From: Shewanella baltica
GTDB taxonomy: Bacteria > Pseudomonadota > Gammaproteobacteria > Enterobacterales > Shewanellaceae
DNA length: 64,000 nt
Assembly: GCF_900456975.1 (NCBI RefSeq)
Contig: NZ_UGYM01000002.1
Location: 5,208,001-5,272,000, forward strand
Reading direction: 5' to 3'
This document shows positions 28,010 to 37,426 of the stretch, piece by piece. The notes beneath the pieces were generated by a model. It had not been told where the DNA came from. It saw only the letters and a program-made list of their open reading frames with translations, and searched no databases. How positions within the stretch are numbered: the stretch's first letter is position 1; each line of letters begins with the position of its first letter. The translations under genes and the position numbers were made by a program.

Positions 28010-28365
28010 GAAACAAATTTTTTCCTGTTCAGTGGGCTGTCGAGCGGGCAAAAACGACATAGTTAGTGAGTTAATAGTTAGTGAGTGAATCTTCAGTGAG
28101 CGTTCGCGAGTTAATGCGCGTTCAGTGAATGAATCCTGCGGTAGGTGAATCGCGCCGACTGAGGATCAACAGTTAACGTTTTACTTTGTTGTTTTGCATT
28201 GTCTCGGCAGGGAAGCTGAATTTTTTTTGACAAAAGATATTTTTTATTGTGTTTGGCTGTCGCTTTATGGTAAAGCTAATAGCTCGCGGTAGGGCAAAGT
28301 CCAAAGCGAAACTAACTTTCATGCAATATCCCAATTTTAGAAACACCGATTAGGAATCCATATTG

Positions 28366-28452
28366 ATGTTTAACCAAGCTGCCAAGCTCATTCTCGTGAT
28401 TATTACCGTCGTGATTATTAAATCACAGCGGGGGCGGCGCATGGCAAACTGA
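28366..28452 (+). CDS. ilvL: ilv operon leader peptide
   Basis: A 28-codon frame starting MFNQAAK and containing LILVIITVVII, so Leu, Ile and Val (with one Thr) fill nearly every position in an 11-residue run. AGGAA lies 9 nt before the ATG. It is followed by a strong GC hairpin and then ilvG. This is the classic arrangement for ribosome-mediated attenuation sensing charged Ile, Val and Leu tRNAs. Too short for most gene finders. Confidence 0.9.
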   Translation: MFNQAAKLILVIITVVIIKSQRGRRMAN

Positions 28453-28480
28453 TAGACCTAAAAGGTTAGAAGTTTCGAAA

Positions 28481-28520
28481 GAACCCCCCGCTCCGAAAGG
28501 ACCGGGGGGTTCTTCGTTTC
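28481..28520 (+). terminator. Attenuator of the ilvGMDA operon
   Basis: GAACCCCCCG (28481-28490) pairs perfectly with CGGGGGGTTC (28503-28512), with a 12-nt loop, then TTCGTTTC. It lies 28 bp after the leader stop and 97 bp before ilvG. The T run is interrupted. Alternative pairing partners should lie in 28380-28480, but the antiterminator could not be assigned with confidence by eye. Confidence 0.8.
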
Positions 28521-28608
28521 AGGGCCTAGAGCAAGGTCCTAAGCTTCGAAAGAGTAAAAAATTAGCGTCGATTTTCGGCAATTCAGGACTAACGTAGCGA
28601 GAGAGAAT

Positions 28609-30282
28609 ATGGAACCAGGGCAGATGATCAGAGGCGCAGACGCGGTAATCAAAGTGTTAGCAGCACATGGAGTCACCACAGTGTTTGGTTACCCAGGTGG
28701 TGCCATTATGCCAATATACGATGCCCTCTATGGAAGCCCTGTCGAACATCTGCTCAGCCGTCACGAACAAGGCGCCGCCTTTGCCGCCGTAGGATACGCA
28801 AGAGCCAGCGGTAAAACTGGCGTGTGCTTTGCGACTTCAGGCCCAGGCGCGACTAACCTGATCACTTCCTTAGCCGATGCCCTGTTAGATTCTGTGCCTA
28901 TGGTGGCCATCACAGGCCAAGTCTCTACCGCCGTAATCGGCACCGACGCCTTTCAAGAAATCGACGTACTGGGCATGTCACTGAGCTGCACTAAGCACAG
29001 TTTTATGGTGACAGACGTCAACGAACTGATCCCAACCTTGTATCAAGCTTTTGAGATCGCCGCATCCGGTCGCCCTGGCCCTGTGCTGGTCGATATCCCG
29101 AAGGATATCCAAATCGCCCAATTGGAATATCGCACCCCTTTGCTGGCCGTGATGAACGAACCCCAAGCCGAGATGAGTGATATCGACGCCGCCCGTGCGC
29201 TGTTGGCAGAGGCTAAACAGCCTATGTTGTATGTCGGCGGCGGTGTAGGCATGGCGGGCGCGGTCGATCAACTGCGTGAGTTTATCAAAGTGACGGGCAT
29301 ACCTTCGGTCGCGACCTTGAAAGGGCTGGGCAGTATCGCCCACGGCACGCCCGGTTACTTAGGCATGTTAGGCATGCATGGCGGCAAGGCCGCTAACTTA
29401 GCGGTACAGGATTGCGATTTGCTGATCGTGGTGGGTGCTCGTTTCGACGACAGGGTAACAGGCCGTTTAGCGAGCTTTGCCGACAAGGCCAAAGTGATCC
29501 ATTTAGATATCGACGCCGCCGAACTGGGCAAATTGCGTATGCCTGAGGTGGCAATCGCCGGCGACTTACGCCAAATCTTACCTGCCTTAGCCATGTCGAT
29601 GAACATCACCCCTTGGCAGGCCGAGGTGGAGCATTTATCCCGTAAGCACCAATGGGATTATCAACACCCCGGCAGTTTGATCTACGCCCCAGCGTTGCTG
29701 CGCCGTTTAGCCAATAAGTTACCCGAAGACAGCGTAGTGTGCTGCGATGTGGGTCAGCACCAAATGTGGGTGGCCCAGCATATGTGGTTCCGCCGCCCAG
29801 AAGATCATCTGTCCAGCGCGGGCTTAGGCACTATGGGCTTTGGCTTACCCGCCGCGATTGGTGCGCAAGTGGCCCGTCCCGATGCCACTGTGGTGACAGT
29901 ATCTGGCGATGGTTCTTTTATGATGAATGTGCAGGAACTGACCACCATCAAACGCCGCAAGCTGCCAGTGAAAATCGTGCTGGTTGATAACCAAAAGCTT
30001 GGCATGGTGAAACAGTGGCAACAGCTATTCTTTGAAGAACGCTACAGCGAAACGGATTTATCCGATAACCCAGATTTTGTTTTATTGGCCTCCGCCTTTG
30101 ATATCCCCGGCCGCACGATTTTCTCTTCCGACGAAGTGGAAGAAGCCTTAACAGAAATGTTAGCGGCTAAGGGCCCGTATTTATTACACGTTGCAATCGA
30201 CGATGCTTTTAACGTTTGGCCACTGGTGCCCCCAGGCGCATCAAACAGCGATATGATGGACGAAATGGAGAAACAAACATGA
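28609..30282 (+). CDS. ilvG: Acetolactate synthase II large subunit
   Basis: A 557-residue ThDP-dependent enzyme making acetolactate and acetohydroxybutyrate. Visible are the N-terminal [17 protein letters not shown] with the catalytic Glu at about residue 53 (SRHEQGAA), FAD-domain segments, and the ThDP motif [14 protein letters not shown]. The gene is intact, unlike the frameshifted ilvG of E. coli K-12. First structural gene of ilvGMDA; its stop overlaps the ilvM start (ATGA). Confidence 0.96.
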   Translation: MEPGQMIRGADAVIKVLAAHGVTTVFGYPGGAIMPIYDALYGSPVEHLLSRHEQGAAFAAVGYARASGKTGVCFATSGPGATNLITSLADALLDSVPMVAITGQVSTAVIGTDAFQEIDVLGMSLSCTKHSFMVTDVNELIPTLYQAFEIAASGRPGPVLVDIPKDIQIAQLEYRTPLLAVMNEPQAEMSDIDAARALLAEAKQPMLYVGGGVGMAGAVDQLREFIKVTGIPSVATLKGLGSIAHGTPGYLGMLGMHGGKAANLAVQDCDLLIVVGARFDDRVTGRLASFADKAKVIHLDIDAAELGKLRMPEVAIAGDLRQILPALAMSMNITPWQAEVEHLSRKHQWDYQHPGSLIYAPALLRRLANKLPEDSVVCCDVGQHQMWVAQHMWFRRPEDHLSSAGLGTMGFGLPAAIGAQVARPDATVVTVSGDGSFMMNVQELTTIKRRKLPVKIVLVDNQKLGMVKQWQQLFFEERYSETDLSDNPDFVLLASAFDIPGRTIFSSDEVEEALTEMLAAKGPYLLHVAIDDAFNVWPLVPPGASNSDMMDEMEKQT

Positions 30283-30536
30283 TCCACTCTCTGGAATTAA
30301 CGGTTCAACAACGCCCCGAAGTGCTTGAGCGTGTTTTGCGCGTGACTCGCCACCGTGGCTTTACGATTACCCAAATGCAGATGCGCATGAATGACGATGC
30401 GAGTCTATCACTGGATATGGAGGTCGATAGCGAACGTGCCATCGAACTGCTAAGTAATCAGCTGAATAAACTGATTGATGTGACTCAATGTAAGGTATTG
30501 TTACCGCTGAGCTTGCAACAAACGGCGAATGCTTAA
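30279..30536 (+). CDS. ilvM: Acetolactate synthase II small (regulatory) subunit
   Basis: An 85-residue ACT-domain protein ([22 protein letters not shown]). The ATG overlaps the ilvG stop, implying translational coupling, which suits a stoichiometric partner. The short IlvM type usually gives valine-resistant enzyme. Confidence 0.93.
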   Translation: MIHSLELTVQQRPEVLERVLRVTRHRGFTITQMQMRMNDDASLSLDMEVDSERAIELLSNQLNKLIDVTQCKVLLPLSLQQTANA

Positions 30537-30672
30537 GGCCTTGCTTGGGTTCATTTTAGTCCCTGATGTTGAGTGACTATGAGTGCCAGATATTGAGACG
30601 AATGCGGTAAGTGCAGCATTCGCCATGTGAATTAAGAATACGATTTTCGATTTGAGATAAAGGATACAGTCA

Positions 30673-32562
30673 ATGCCAAAGTTACGATCAGCTACCAGTA
30701 CCGAAGGCCGCAATATGGCGGGTGCACGTGCGTTATGGCGCGCCACAGGGGTGAAAGACAATGATTTTGGTAAGCCAATTATCGCTATTGCTAACTCCTT
30801 TACTCAGTTTGTACCGGGCCACGTGCATTTAAAAGATATGGGTTCACTCGTTGCGAGCGCCATCGAGGAAGCGGGCGGTATCGCCAAAGAATTCAATACC
30901 ATTGCCGTCGATGACGGTATCGCCATGGGCCACGGCGGCATGCTTTACAGTCTGCCATCGCGTGAGCTTATCGCCGACAGTGTGGAATATATGGTTAACG
31001 CCCACTGCGCCGATGCCTTAGTGTGTATCTCCAACTGCGACAAGATCACTCCCGGTATGTTGATGGCGGCGCTGCGCCTTAATATTCCCGTCGTGTTTGT
31101 CTCTGGCGGACCGATGGAAGCGGGTAAAACTAAGCTGTCGGATAAACTCATCAAGCTCGACTTAGTCGATGCCATGATTGCGGGCGCCGACTCGAACGTG
31201 AGCGATGAAGACAGTGCCAAAATTGAGCGTAGTGCTTGCCCAACCTGTGGCTCTTGCTCTGGCATGTTTACCGCCAACTCAATGAACTGTTTAACCGAAG
31301 CTCTAGGATTATCGCTACCGGGTAACGGCTCTATGCTGGCAACCCACGCCGATCGTCGTGAGCTGTTTTTAGAAGCGGGTCGCCGCGTGATGGCGCTGGC
31401 AAAACGTTATTATCATCAAGATGATGAATCGGCATTGCCACGCAATATCGCGAACTTTAAAGCCTTCGAAAATGCCATGACCTTAGATATCGCCATGGGC
31501 GGCTCATCTAATACCGTTTTGCATTTATTGGCTGCCGCGCAGGAAGCTGATGTTGACTTTACCATGGCGGATATTGACCGTATGTCGCGCCTAGTGCCGC
31601 ACCTTTGTAAGGTCGCGCCCTCGACGCCTAAATACCATATGGAAGATGTGCACCGCGCGGGTGGTGTGATGGGGATTTTAGGCGAGCTCGACAGAGCCGG
31701 ATTACTGCATACCGATGTGTTCCATGTGGCGGCTGACAATGATGGTACTTTTGCTGGTGGCGCTGAGGGCGGCGGTACCTTGAAGTCGGTATTGGCGAAA
31801 TACGATGTGATGCAAACCCAAGATGAAAAAGTAAAACACTTCTTTATGGCGGGGCCTGCGGGGATTCCGACCACTAAAGCCTTTAGCCAAGATTGTCGCT
31901 GGCCGTCACTGGATAACGACAGACAAGAAGGTTGTATCCGTAGCCGCGAGTTTGCTTTCAGCCAAGAGGGCGGGCTTGCCGTATTGTCGGGCAACGTGGC
32001 CGAGAACGGCTGTATCGTTAAAACGGCGGGCGTGGATGAATCGAATCTGACCTTTGTTGGCTCGGCGCGAGTCTATGAAAGCCAAGATGACGCAGTGGCG
32101 GGTATCTTAGGCGGCGAAGTGGTGGCGGGTGATGTGGTTGTTATCCGTTACGAAGGCCCGAAAGGCGGCCCGGGTATGCAAGAAATGTTATACCCAACCA
32201 GTTACTTAAAATCACGTGGCTTAGGCAAAGCCTGTGCGCTGATCACCGACGGTCGTTTCTCCGGCGGCACTTCAGGCTTATCGATTGGCCACGTTTCACC
32301 CGAAGCGGCAGCGGGCGGCACAATCGCCTTGATTGAAAATGGCGATCGCATCGAAATTGATATTCCAAAGCGCAGCATCAAGCTGGCAGTAAGCGATGTT
32401 GAACTCAATGCTCGCCGCGAAAAAATGCACAGTCTTGGCCCAATGGCGTGGAAACCTATCGGTCGCCAACGTTATGTATCACTCGCGCTTAAGGCCTACG
32501 CCATGCTCGCTACCAGTGCCGACAAGGGCGCAGTGCGCGATCGCAGTAAACTGGAGGACTAA
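30673..32562 (+). CDS. ilvD: Dihydroxy-acid dehydratase
   Basis: A 629-residue Fe-S dehydratase of the IlvD/Edd family, third step of valine and isoleucine synthesis. Opening [26 protein letters not shown] is near that of E. coli IlvD. Cluster Cys are visible in [11 protein letters not shown] and [13 protein letters not shown]; the C-terminal [20 protein letters not shown] is a family signature. There is a 136-bp gap after ilvM. Confidence 0.97.
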   Translation: MPKLRSATSTEGRNMAGARALWRATGVKDNDFGKPIIAIANSFTQFVPGHVHLKDMGSLVASAIEEAGGIAKEFNTIAVDDGIAMGHGGMLYSLPSRELIADSVEYMVNAHCADALVCISNCDKITPGMLMAALRLNIPVVFVSGGPMEAGKTKLSDKLIKLDLVDAMIAGADSNVSDEDSAKIERSACPTCGSCSGMFTANSMNCLTEALGLSLPGNGSMLATHADRRELFLEAGRRVMALAKRYYHQDDESALPRNIANFKAFENAMTLDIAMGGSSNTVLHLLAAAQEADVDFTMADIDRMSRLVPHLCKVAPSTPKYHMEDVHRAGGVMGILGELDRAGLLHTDVFHVAADNDGTFAGGAEGGGTLKSVLAKYDVMQTQDEKVKHFFMAGPAGIPTTKAFSQDCRWPSLDNDRQEGCIRSREFAFSQEGGLAVLSGNVAENGCIVKTAGVDESNLTFVGSARVYESQDDAVAGILGGEVVAGDVVVIRYEGPKGGPGMQEMLYPTSYLKSRGLGKACALITDGRFSGGTSGLSIGHVSPEAAAGGTIALIENGDRIEIDIPKRSIKLAVSDVELNARREKMHSLGPMAWKPIGRQRYVSLALKAYAMLATSADKGAVRDRSKLED

Positions 32563-32563
32563 T

Positions 32564-34159
32564 ATGTTGCCACTTGCATCGCAAGCTCGGACGGATTTAG
32601 CACATTTTCAATTGGCACAAAGCTATCTGCAAAAAATCCTGTTGTCATCTGTGTATGACATAGCGAAAGTGACGCCGCTTTCAAGCATGAACAAGTTATC
32701 GGCGCGTTTAGGTTGTCAGGTATTTTTGAAGCGCGAAGATATGCAGCCAGTGCACTCCTTCAAGTTACGCGGTGCCTATAACCGTATCGCCCAGCTGACG
32801 AAAGAAGAATGTCAGCGCGGCGTGGTGTGCGCTTCGGCAGGCAATCATGCTCAGGGTGTGGCGATGTCGGCGGCGAGTCGCGGCGTGGATGCTGTAATTG
32901 TGATGCCTGAGACAACGCCCGATATTAAAGTCGATGCGGTGCGCCGTTTAGGTGGCAACGTGGTATTGCACGGCCAAGCCTTCGATCAAGCCAATGGCTA
33001 TGCGATGGCGCTGGCCAAGGAAGAGGGCCGAGTTTATATCGCGCCCTTCGACGATGAAGCGGTGATCGCAGGCCAAGGCACTATCGCCCAAGAGATGTTG
33101 CAGCAGCAGCGCGATCTCGAAGTGGTATTTGTGCCCGTGGGCGGCGGCGGTTTAATCGCGGGTATTGCTGCCTATTACAAGGCGGTGATGCCGCAGGTGA
33201 AAATTGTCGGCGTCGAGCCTGAAGATGCCGCCTGTTTAAAGGCAGCGATGGAAGCGGGCGAGCCTGTGACACTGGCACAAGTCGGTTTATTTGCCGACGG
33301 TGTGGCGGTGAAGCGTATTGGCACTGAGCCATTTCGAGTCGCCAAACGGTATGTCGATGAAGTGGTCACTGTGACCTCGGATGAAATCTGCGCTGCGGTG
33401 AAAGATATCTTCGAAGATACCCGTGCGATTGCTGAACCCGCTGGGGCTTTGTCCTTGGCTGGGCTTAAAAAATATGTCAGCGCTAATGCGAGTGGCGACA
33501 GCGGTAAAGGCGAAAAAGTTGCTGCGATTTTGAGTGGCGCGAATGTGAATTTCCACAGTCTGCGTTATGTGTCGGAACGCTGCGAACTTGGTGAGCAAAA
33601 AGAAGCAGTTCTGGCGGTGAAAGTCCCTGAACGTCCGGGAAGTTTCTTAAAATTCTGTGAGTTACTCGATAAGCGGGTGATGACAGAGTTTAACTATCGT
33701 TTTAGTAGTCGCGATCTAGCCGTGGTGTTTGCTGGCATTCGCTTAAGCCGAGGCCAAGGCGAGCTTGAACAAATCATCGCTACCTTAGAGGCTAACGATT
33801 TTGAAGTGCAGGATTTATCCGGCGATGAAACCGCGAAATTGCATGTGCGCTATATGGTCGGCGGCCATCCACCTGAGCCTTTAGAAGAGCGTTTGTTTAG
33901 CTTCGAATTCCCTGAACATCCCGGTGCGCTGCTGAAGTTTTTAACTACCTTGCAGAGCAAATGGAACATTAGTCTGTTCCATTATCGCAACCACGGCGCG
34001 GCCTTTGGCCGAGTGCTGGCTGGGTTTGAAGTGCCCGCGAGTGATGCCTTGCCGTTCCAACAGTTTTTAACTGAGTTGGGTTTCGTCTATCAAGAGGAAA
34101 CCCAAAGTCCTGCCTATCAGCTGTTTTTAAATGCGGGTAACGGCAACAAAGTCTTATAG
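32564..34159 (+). CDS. ilvA: Biosynthetic threonine ammonia-lyase
   Basis: A 531-residue PLP enzyme deaminating threonine to 2-oxobutyrate, the committed step to isoleucine. The PLP lysine is about K67 in HSFKLRGAYN; the phosphate loop is SAGNHAQG. The C-terminal third carries two ACT-like regulatory domains (LAVKVPERPGSFLKF, FSFEFPEHPGALLKF), so isoleucine feedback inhibition is expected. The start at 32564 is fixed by GGAGG at 32553-32557, directly after the ilvD stop. Last gene of the operon. Confidence 0.96.
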   Translation: MLPLASQARTDLAHFQLAQSYLQKILLSSVYDIAKVTPLSSMNKLSARLGCQVFLKREDMQPVHSFKLRGAYNRIAQLTKEECQRGVVCASAGNHAQGVAMSAASRGVDAVIVMPETTPDIKVDAVRRLGGNVVLHGQAFDQANGYAMALAKEEGRVYIAPFDDEAVIAGQGTIAQEMLQQQRDLEVVFVPVGGGGLIAGIAAYYKAVMPQVKIVGVEPEDAACLKAAMEAGEPVTLAQVGLFADGVAVKRIGTEPFRVAKRYVDEVVTVTSDEICAAVKDIFEDTRAIAEPAGALSLAGLKKYVSANASGDSGKGEKVAAILSGANVNFHSLRYVSERCELGEQKEAVLAVKVPERPGSFLKFCELLDKRVMTEFNYRFSSRDLAVVFAGIRLSRGQGELEQIIATLEANDFEVQDLSGDETAKLHVRYMVGGHPPEPLEERLFSFEFPEHPGALLKFLTTLQSKWNISLFHYRNHGAAFGRVLAGFEVPASDALPFQQFLTELGFVYQEETQSPAYQLFLNAGNGNKVL

Positions 34160-34225
34160 GGTTTGCGGTGATGCACATAGCTTAGATCGACGCGATGACA
34201 TGTTAGGCAAAGTTAGGCTAAAGGA

Positions 34226-34248
34226 GGGGCGCACATGCGCCCTTTTTT
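34226..34248 (+). terminator. Terminator of the ilvGMDA operon
   Basis: GGGCGCA / TGCGCCC stem with a two-base apical CA and six T's, 67 bp after ilvA. Confidence 0.85.
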
Positions 34249-34403
34249 GTGGTAGTTTTGTAGACTTAATACTCTAGCCGCCGATTAATACGTCACAGTT
34301 AAGTTACTGACTTAACCCGCTAACGATTAACTGGCAGTTTCTTAAAACAGAACGGCTAACGAATAACAACGAGACCTCGACCTGCACGCATTAAGGAGAC
34401 ATG

Positions 34404-35537
34404 ATGTTACCAGCACCGCGTTTTACCGCTTTTAATCCTCCTCGCCGTATTTTAATGGGCCCAGGCCCGTCGGATGTTTATCCTGAAGTGCTTGCGGCGC
34501 AGTCCAGACCGACAATTGGCCACTTAGATCCGCTATTTGTGGGCATGATGGATGAGCTTAAGAGCCTGATCCAATATGCTTTCCAAACTAAAAACGAAAT
34601 GACCATGGCGGTCTCTGCGCCGGGCAGTGCGGGCATGGAAACCTGTTTCGTTAACTTAGTCGAGCCGGGTGAGAAGGTGATTGTCTGTCGTAACGGTGTG
34701 TTTGGTGAGCGTATGCGCCAAAACGTCGAGCGTGTGGGCGCCATTGCAGTGCTGGTGGACAATGAGTGGGGTGCCCCTGTCGACCCTGCTGCGGTTGAAG
34801 TGGCGCTGAAAGCCAATCCCGATGCCAAATTTTTAGCCTTTGTGCACGCAGAAACCTCTACTGGTGCTTTGTCCGATGCCAAAACCTTGTGTGCATTAGC
34901 CAAACAATACGGCTGCTTATCAATCGTCGATGCCGTGACTTCCCTTGGTGGCGTCGAGTTAAGAGTCGATGAATGGGGCATTGATGCTATTTATTCTGGC
35001 AGTCAAAAGTGCCTTTCCTGTGTACCGGGTTTATCACCTGTGTCTTTCTCGCCTGCTGCCGTCGAAAAACTCAAGAATCGTAAAACCCCAGTGCAAAGTT
35101 GGTTCCTCGATCAAAGTCTAGTGATGGCCTATTGGACCAGCGCGGGCGGCAAGCGCAGTTATCATCACACTGCGCCAGTGAACGCGCTTTATGCACTGCA
35201 TGAATCCCTACGTATTTTGGCGGCCGAAGGCTTAGAGAATGCGTGGCAACGCCATCACGAAATGCATTTAGTGCTGCGTGCTGGGCTGGAAAAGTTAGGG
35301 CTTAATTTTGTGGTTGCCGAAGATTATCGCCTACCGCAGCTGAATACGGTTTATATCCCCGCTGGTGTCGATGATGCCGCAGTGCGGACTCGTTTACTGA
35401 AGGATTACAACCTCGAAATCGGTGCAGGCCTTGGCGCCCTTGCGGGTAAAGCATGGCGCATCGGTCTGATGGGCTTTGGTGCCCGCCGTGAGAATGTTTC
35501 TTTATGCCTCAAGGCATTAGAAGAAGTGTTGAACTAA
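34404..35537 (+). CDS. Class V aminotransferase, alanine-glyoxylate/serine-glyoxylate type
   Basis: A 377-residue PLP enzyme. Features: RRILMGPGPSDVYPEVL at the N terminus, SAPGSAGMETC, DAVTSLGGVELRVDEWGID and the PLP lysine in SGSQKCLS. It resembles alanine-glyoxylate and serine-glyoxylate transaminases; the exact amino donor cannot be read from sequence. Two adjacent ATGs (34401, 34404) follow AAGGAG at 34393-34398; the second has better spacing. It is followed by a lipoprotein gene one base after its stop. Confidence 0.88.
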   Translation: MLPAPRFTAFNPPRRILMGPGPSDVYPEVLAAQSRPTIGHLDPLFVGMMDELKSLIQYAFQTKNEMTMAVSAPGSAGMETCFVNLVEPGEKVIVCRNGVFGERMRQNVERVGAIAVLVDNEWGAPVDPAAVEVALKANPDAKFLAFVHAETSTGALSDAKTLCALAKQYGCLSIVDAVTSLGGVELRVDEWGIDAIYSGSQKCLSCVPGLSPVSFSPAAVEKLKNRKTPVQSWFLDQSLVMAYWTSAGGKRSYHHTAPVNALYALHESLRILAAEGLENAWQRHHEMHLVLRAGLEKLGLNFVVAEDYRLPQLNTVYIPAGVDDAAVRTRLLKDYNLEIGAGLGALAGKAWRIGLMGFGARRENVSLCLKALEEVLN

Positions 35538-35538
35538 T

Positions 35539-35799
35539 ATGCCAAGATTACGCCTTGCCCTTTGCGGCCTAATGATCGCTTTACTCAGTGCCTGCTCGGT
35601 GAACAATACCAGCAATGCGTCCTGCGATTTTGTGCGCGGAACCAACAATAATCAAAGTATGCGTGAGGCGAGCGGCCACGATACGGGCAGCGCCGATGAG
35701 CGACAAAAAGATGTCAGTATTGGCTTCTTAAGTGTCATCTTCGGCGGCATCAGCCGAGCACTTTCTTCCGATAAGTCATCGGATGGAAAATGCGTGTAA
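35539..35799 (+). CDS. Small lipoprotein
   Basis: An 86-residue protein with a lipoprotein signal (LCGLMIALLSAC, lipobox LSAC at about residue 19), so the mature form is about 68 residues. Mature Cys near residues 29 and 85 could pair. No family recognised. It starts immediately after the aminotransferase stop, and a strong terminator follows, so the two form an operon. Confidence 0.7.
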   Translation: MPRLRLALCGLMIALLSACSVNNTSNASCDFVRGTNNNQSMREASGHDTGSADERQKDVSIGFLSVIFGGISRALSSDKSSDGKCV

Positions 35800-35833
35800 C
35801 GCTGTGAGTGTTAGTTGTCTTTGAAATATTGAA

Positions 35834-35858
35834 AATCCCCGCAATGCGGGGATTTTTA
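35834..35858 (+). terminator. Terminator after the small lipoprotein gene
   Basis: AATCCCCGC / GCGGGGATT with a three-base loop and a T-rich tail; 34 bp after the stop. Confidence 0.85.
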
Positions 35859-35968
35859 CTTTTCTGCTGGTTGCACTTAGTTGATATTTTCTGAAATCAC
35901 CCAGAATAATGTTCAATGGGCTCTAGAGGATTTTCGGTTTTAAAGTTGTATTTTATTAAACACATTTG

Positions 35969-36173
35969 CGGCCTTACGGCCGAGAAAGTCGTGGGGCTTC
36001 ACCCCACACCCGACCAAGAGGGGATCAACAGCAATCCCCTCTTGGATCTCCCTTGCCGTCCCTAGCGAAGTTACATGCATTAGATACTGGCCTTGGTCTT
36101 ATGGATAAATGGCTATCGCTTCCGAAGGCAACGTCCCTGTACCTACGGAAGCTAGCCGGACATCCATGTCCGG
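35969..36173. repeat. Array of five palindromic hairpins, copy B of a dispersed repeat family
   Basis: Five perfect inverted repeats occur in 205 bp: CGGCC/GGCCG (35969-35982); GTGGGG/CCCCAC (35991-36007); CCAAGAGGGGAT/ATCCCCTCTTGG (36014-36045, 12 bp); GCTTCCG/CGGAAGC (36118-36152); CCGGACAT/ATGTCCGG (36156-36173). No gene overlaps. The first two modules match 19540-19588 in inverse orientation, and the GTGGGGCTTC word recurs inverted at 37296. Likely REP/BIME-type or mobile repeat DNA. Confidence 0.65.
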
Positions 36174-36281
36174 ACTCACGCAATTTATTCCAACGCCCCG
36201 CGGCAACTTCGCAGGGAAATCGTATCCTGCGGCATTCGTGGTCAAATTAGGTAAAAACTACCGGATACCAACAATGTGGAT

Positions 36282-36902
36282 TTATCGGCTTGCTAAAGTA
36301 TTCTTACGAACTAATTCCGAAACTTCACTAATAACGTTCCTTGAGCGACTTTCCCCATCTAAAATACCGGTCAACATGTCCGCTTTAAAACACAAGGTAT
36401 CAGCATCAGTGAAAGACTTTGACCTTTTGGGTCTCTTCTTATTAAGTTCAATTGCCTTTTTAAAACTAGCACTTCTTTGGTAGCTATTTAGCATCTTCTT
36501 AATAATTGGCATCGCTAGACGAGAAGGTTTCATAAGATAAGCAGCATCCCCGTGAATATAGGGATAAAGAGAATCTACACCACCGCTACGCTCAACAAAC
36601 TCATTTACTAAGCCTTTAGCACCAATAATTTCTGGGGGTGTCATTACAAAAACTTCTTCTCTTAAAAATGCCAAATCAATCGAAGTCTCTTCAGCAGACT
36701 GTTGAGCCCATAAGACTGAATTGCACCACTGTGTATATTCAAGTAATGGCTCAAAACTATTGTATGGAGGAATAAATCGACTATTGGCAATATCAGCCCC
36801 TATTCCAGTCGATTTGAATTCACTGACTTCATTATTAAAGTCAGTATCGTTAGGCTGACAACCCGTTAACAACAAAAGCAAAATAACCCCAGCGCTTCTC
36901 AT
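36282..36902 (-). CDS. Orphan AT-rich lipoprotein
   Basis: About 206 residues with a lipoprotein signal MRSAGVILLLLLTGC (lipobox LTGC). The mature region has no domain I recognise; it contains VFVMTPPEIIGAKGLVNEFVE-type segments and a basic run KKRPKRSKS near the C terminus. The ATG at 36902 has AGGGAA 6 nt upstream. The gene is clearly more AT-rich than its neighbours and is flanked on both sides by members of the hairpin repeat family, suggesting horizontal gain or a mobile cassette. Function unknown. Confidence 0.65.
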   Translation of the reverse strand: MRSAGVILLLLLTGCQPNDTDFNNEVSEFKSTGIGADIANSRFIPPYNSFEPLLEYTQWCNSVLWAQQSAEETSIDLAFLREEVFVMTPPEIIGAKGLVNEFVERSGGVDSLYPYIHGDAAYLMKPSRLAMPIIKKMLNSYQRSASFKKAIELNKKRPKRSKSFTDADTLCFKADMLTGILDGESRSRNVISEVSELVRKNTLASR

Positions 36903-37139
36903 AATCATTTCCCTATAATGACACACTGCCATGTCCTCTAATGTTAACTATATTAGTTGTTCTATTATGTTAGAAAAAACAAAGAACAGGCATACATTTA
37001 TCTAATAACATTGTATCGAATCGCATATTTCAAAAAATATGCCTATTGAGATGTTACTTAGATCTTGGCATTGGACCTCGGGTAGTTCTGGCGAACAGAA
37101 TGCACGGAAGTTAACGGGATTAAGCACTGGCATGTAAGT

Positions 37140-37337
37140 GACCGTTCGTGACAGGGATGTCACGGTCGAGCTCACAGGGATGTGCTTGCTGCGTGTCACT
37201 GGAATGACAGTGCTTAGTCACTTCTCACGTCACATAGTCTAATGGTCATATCTTTTGACGCATTCTTAGTTGAGTCATGTTGAATAATCAGGGATGAAGC
37301 CCCACGATTTTGATTTAGAAGAACAAACGAAGTTTGT
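37140..37337. repeat. Palindromic repeats right of the orphan lipoprotein, copy C
   Basis: In the 524-bp gap before the Tim44-like gene. GTGACA/TGTCAC at 37148-37163 is extended by GACC/GGTC outside. GAAGCCCCACGATTT at 37296-37310 is the inverse of the AAAGTCGTGGGGCTTC word at 35985-36000 apart from one base. ACAAAC/GTTTGT pairs at 37323-37337. The 36937-37060 part is AT-rich with no gene. Confidence 0.5.
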
Positions 37338-37426
37338 AAGCTTAGGCCCCTCTTTTGATAGTTGACATATAATGTCATCCCGCTATGATGCCGATACCAC
37401 AGGTTATACAAACAAAGATCTTATAA

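Noticed and set aside
28227..28232. TTGACA as -35 of the ilv leader promoter
   Set aside because: No acceptable -10 at 16-18 bp; left out as a feature although a promoter must lie in this stretch.
35966..36483. Two plus-strand frames through the hairpin array
   Set aside because: They cross palindromic repeats and the antisense of the lipoprotein gene, with no ribosome-binding site.
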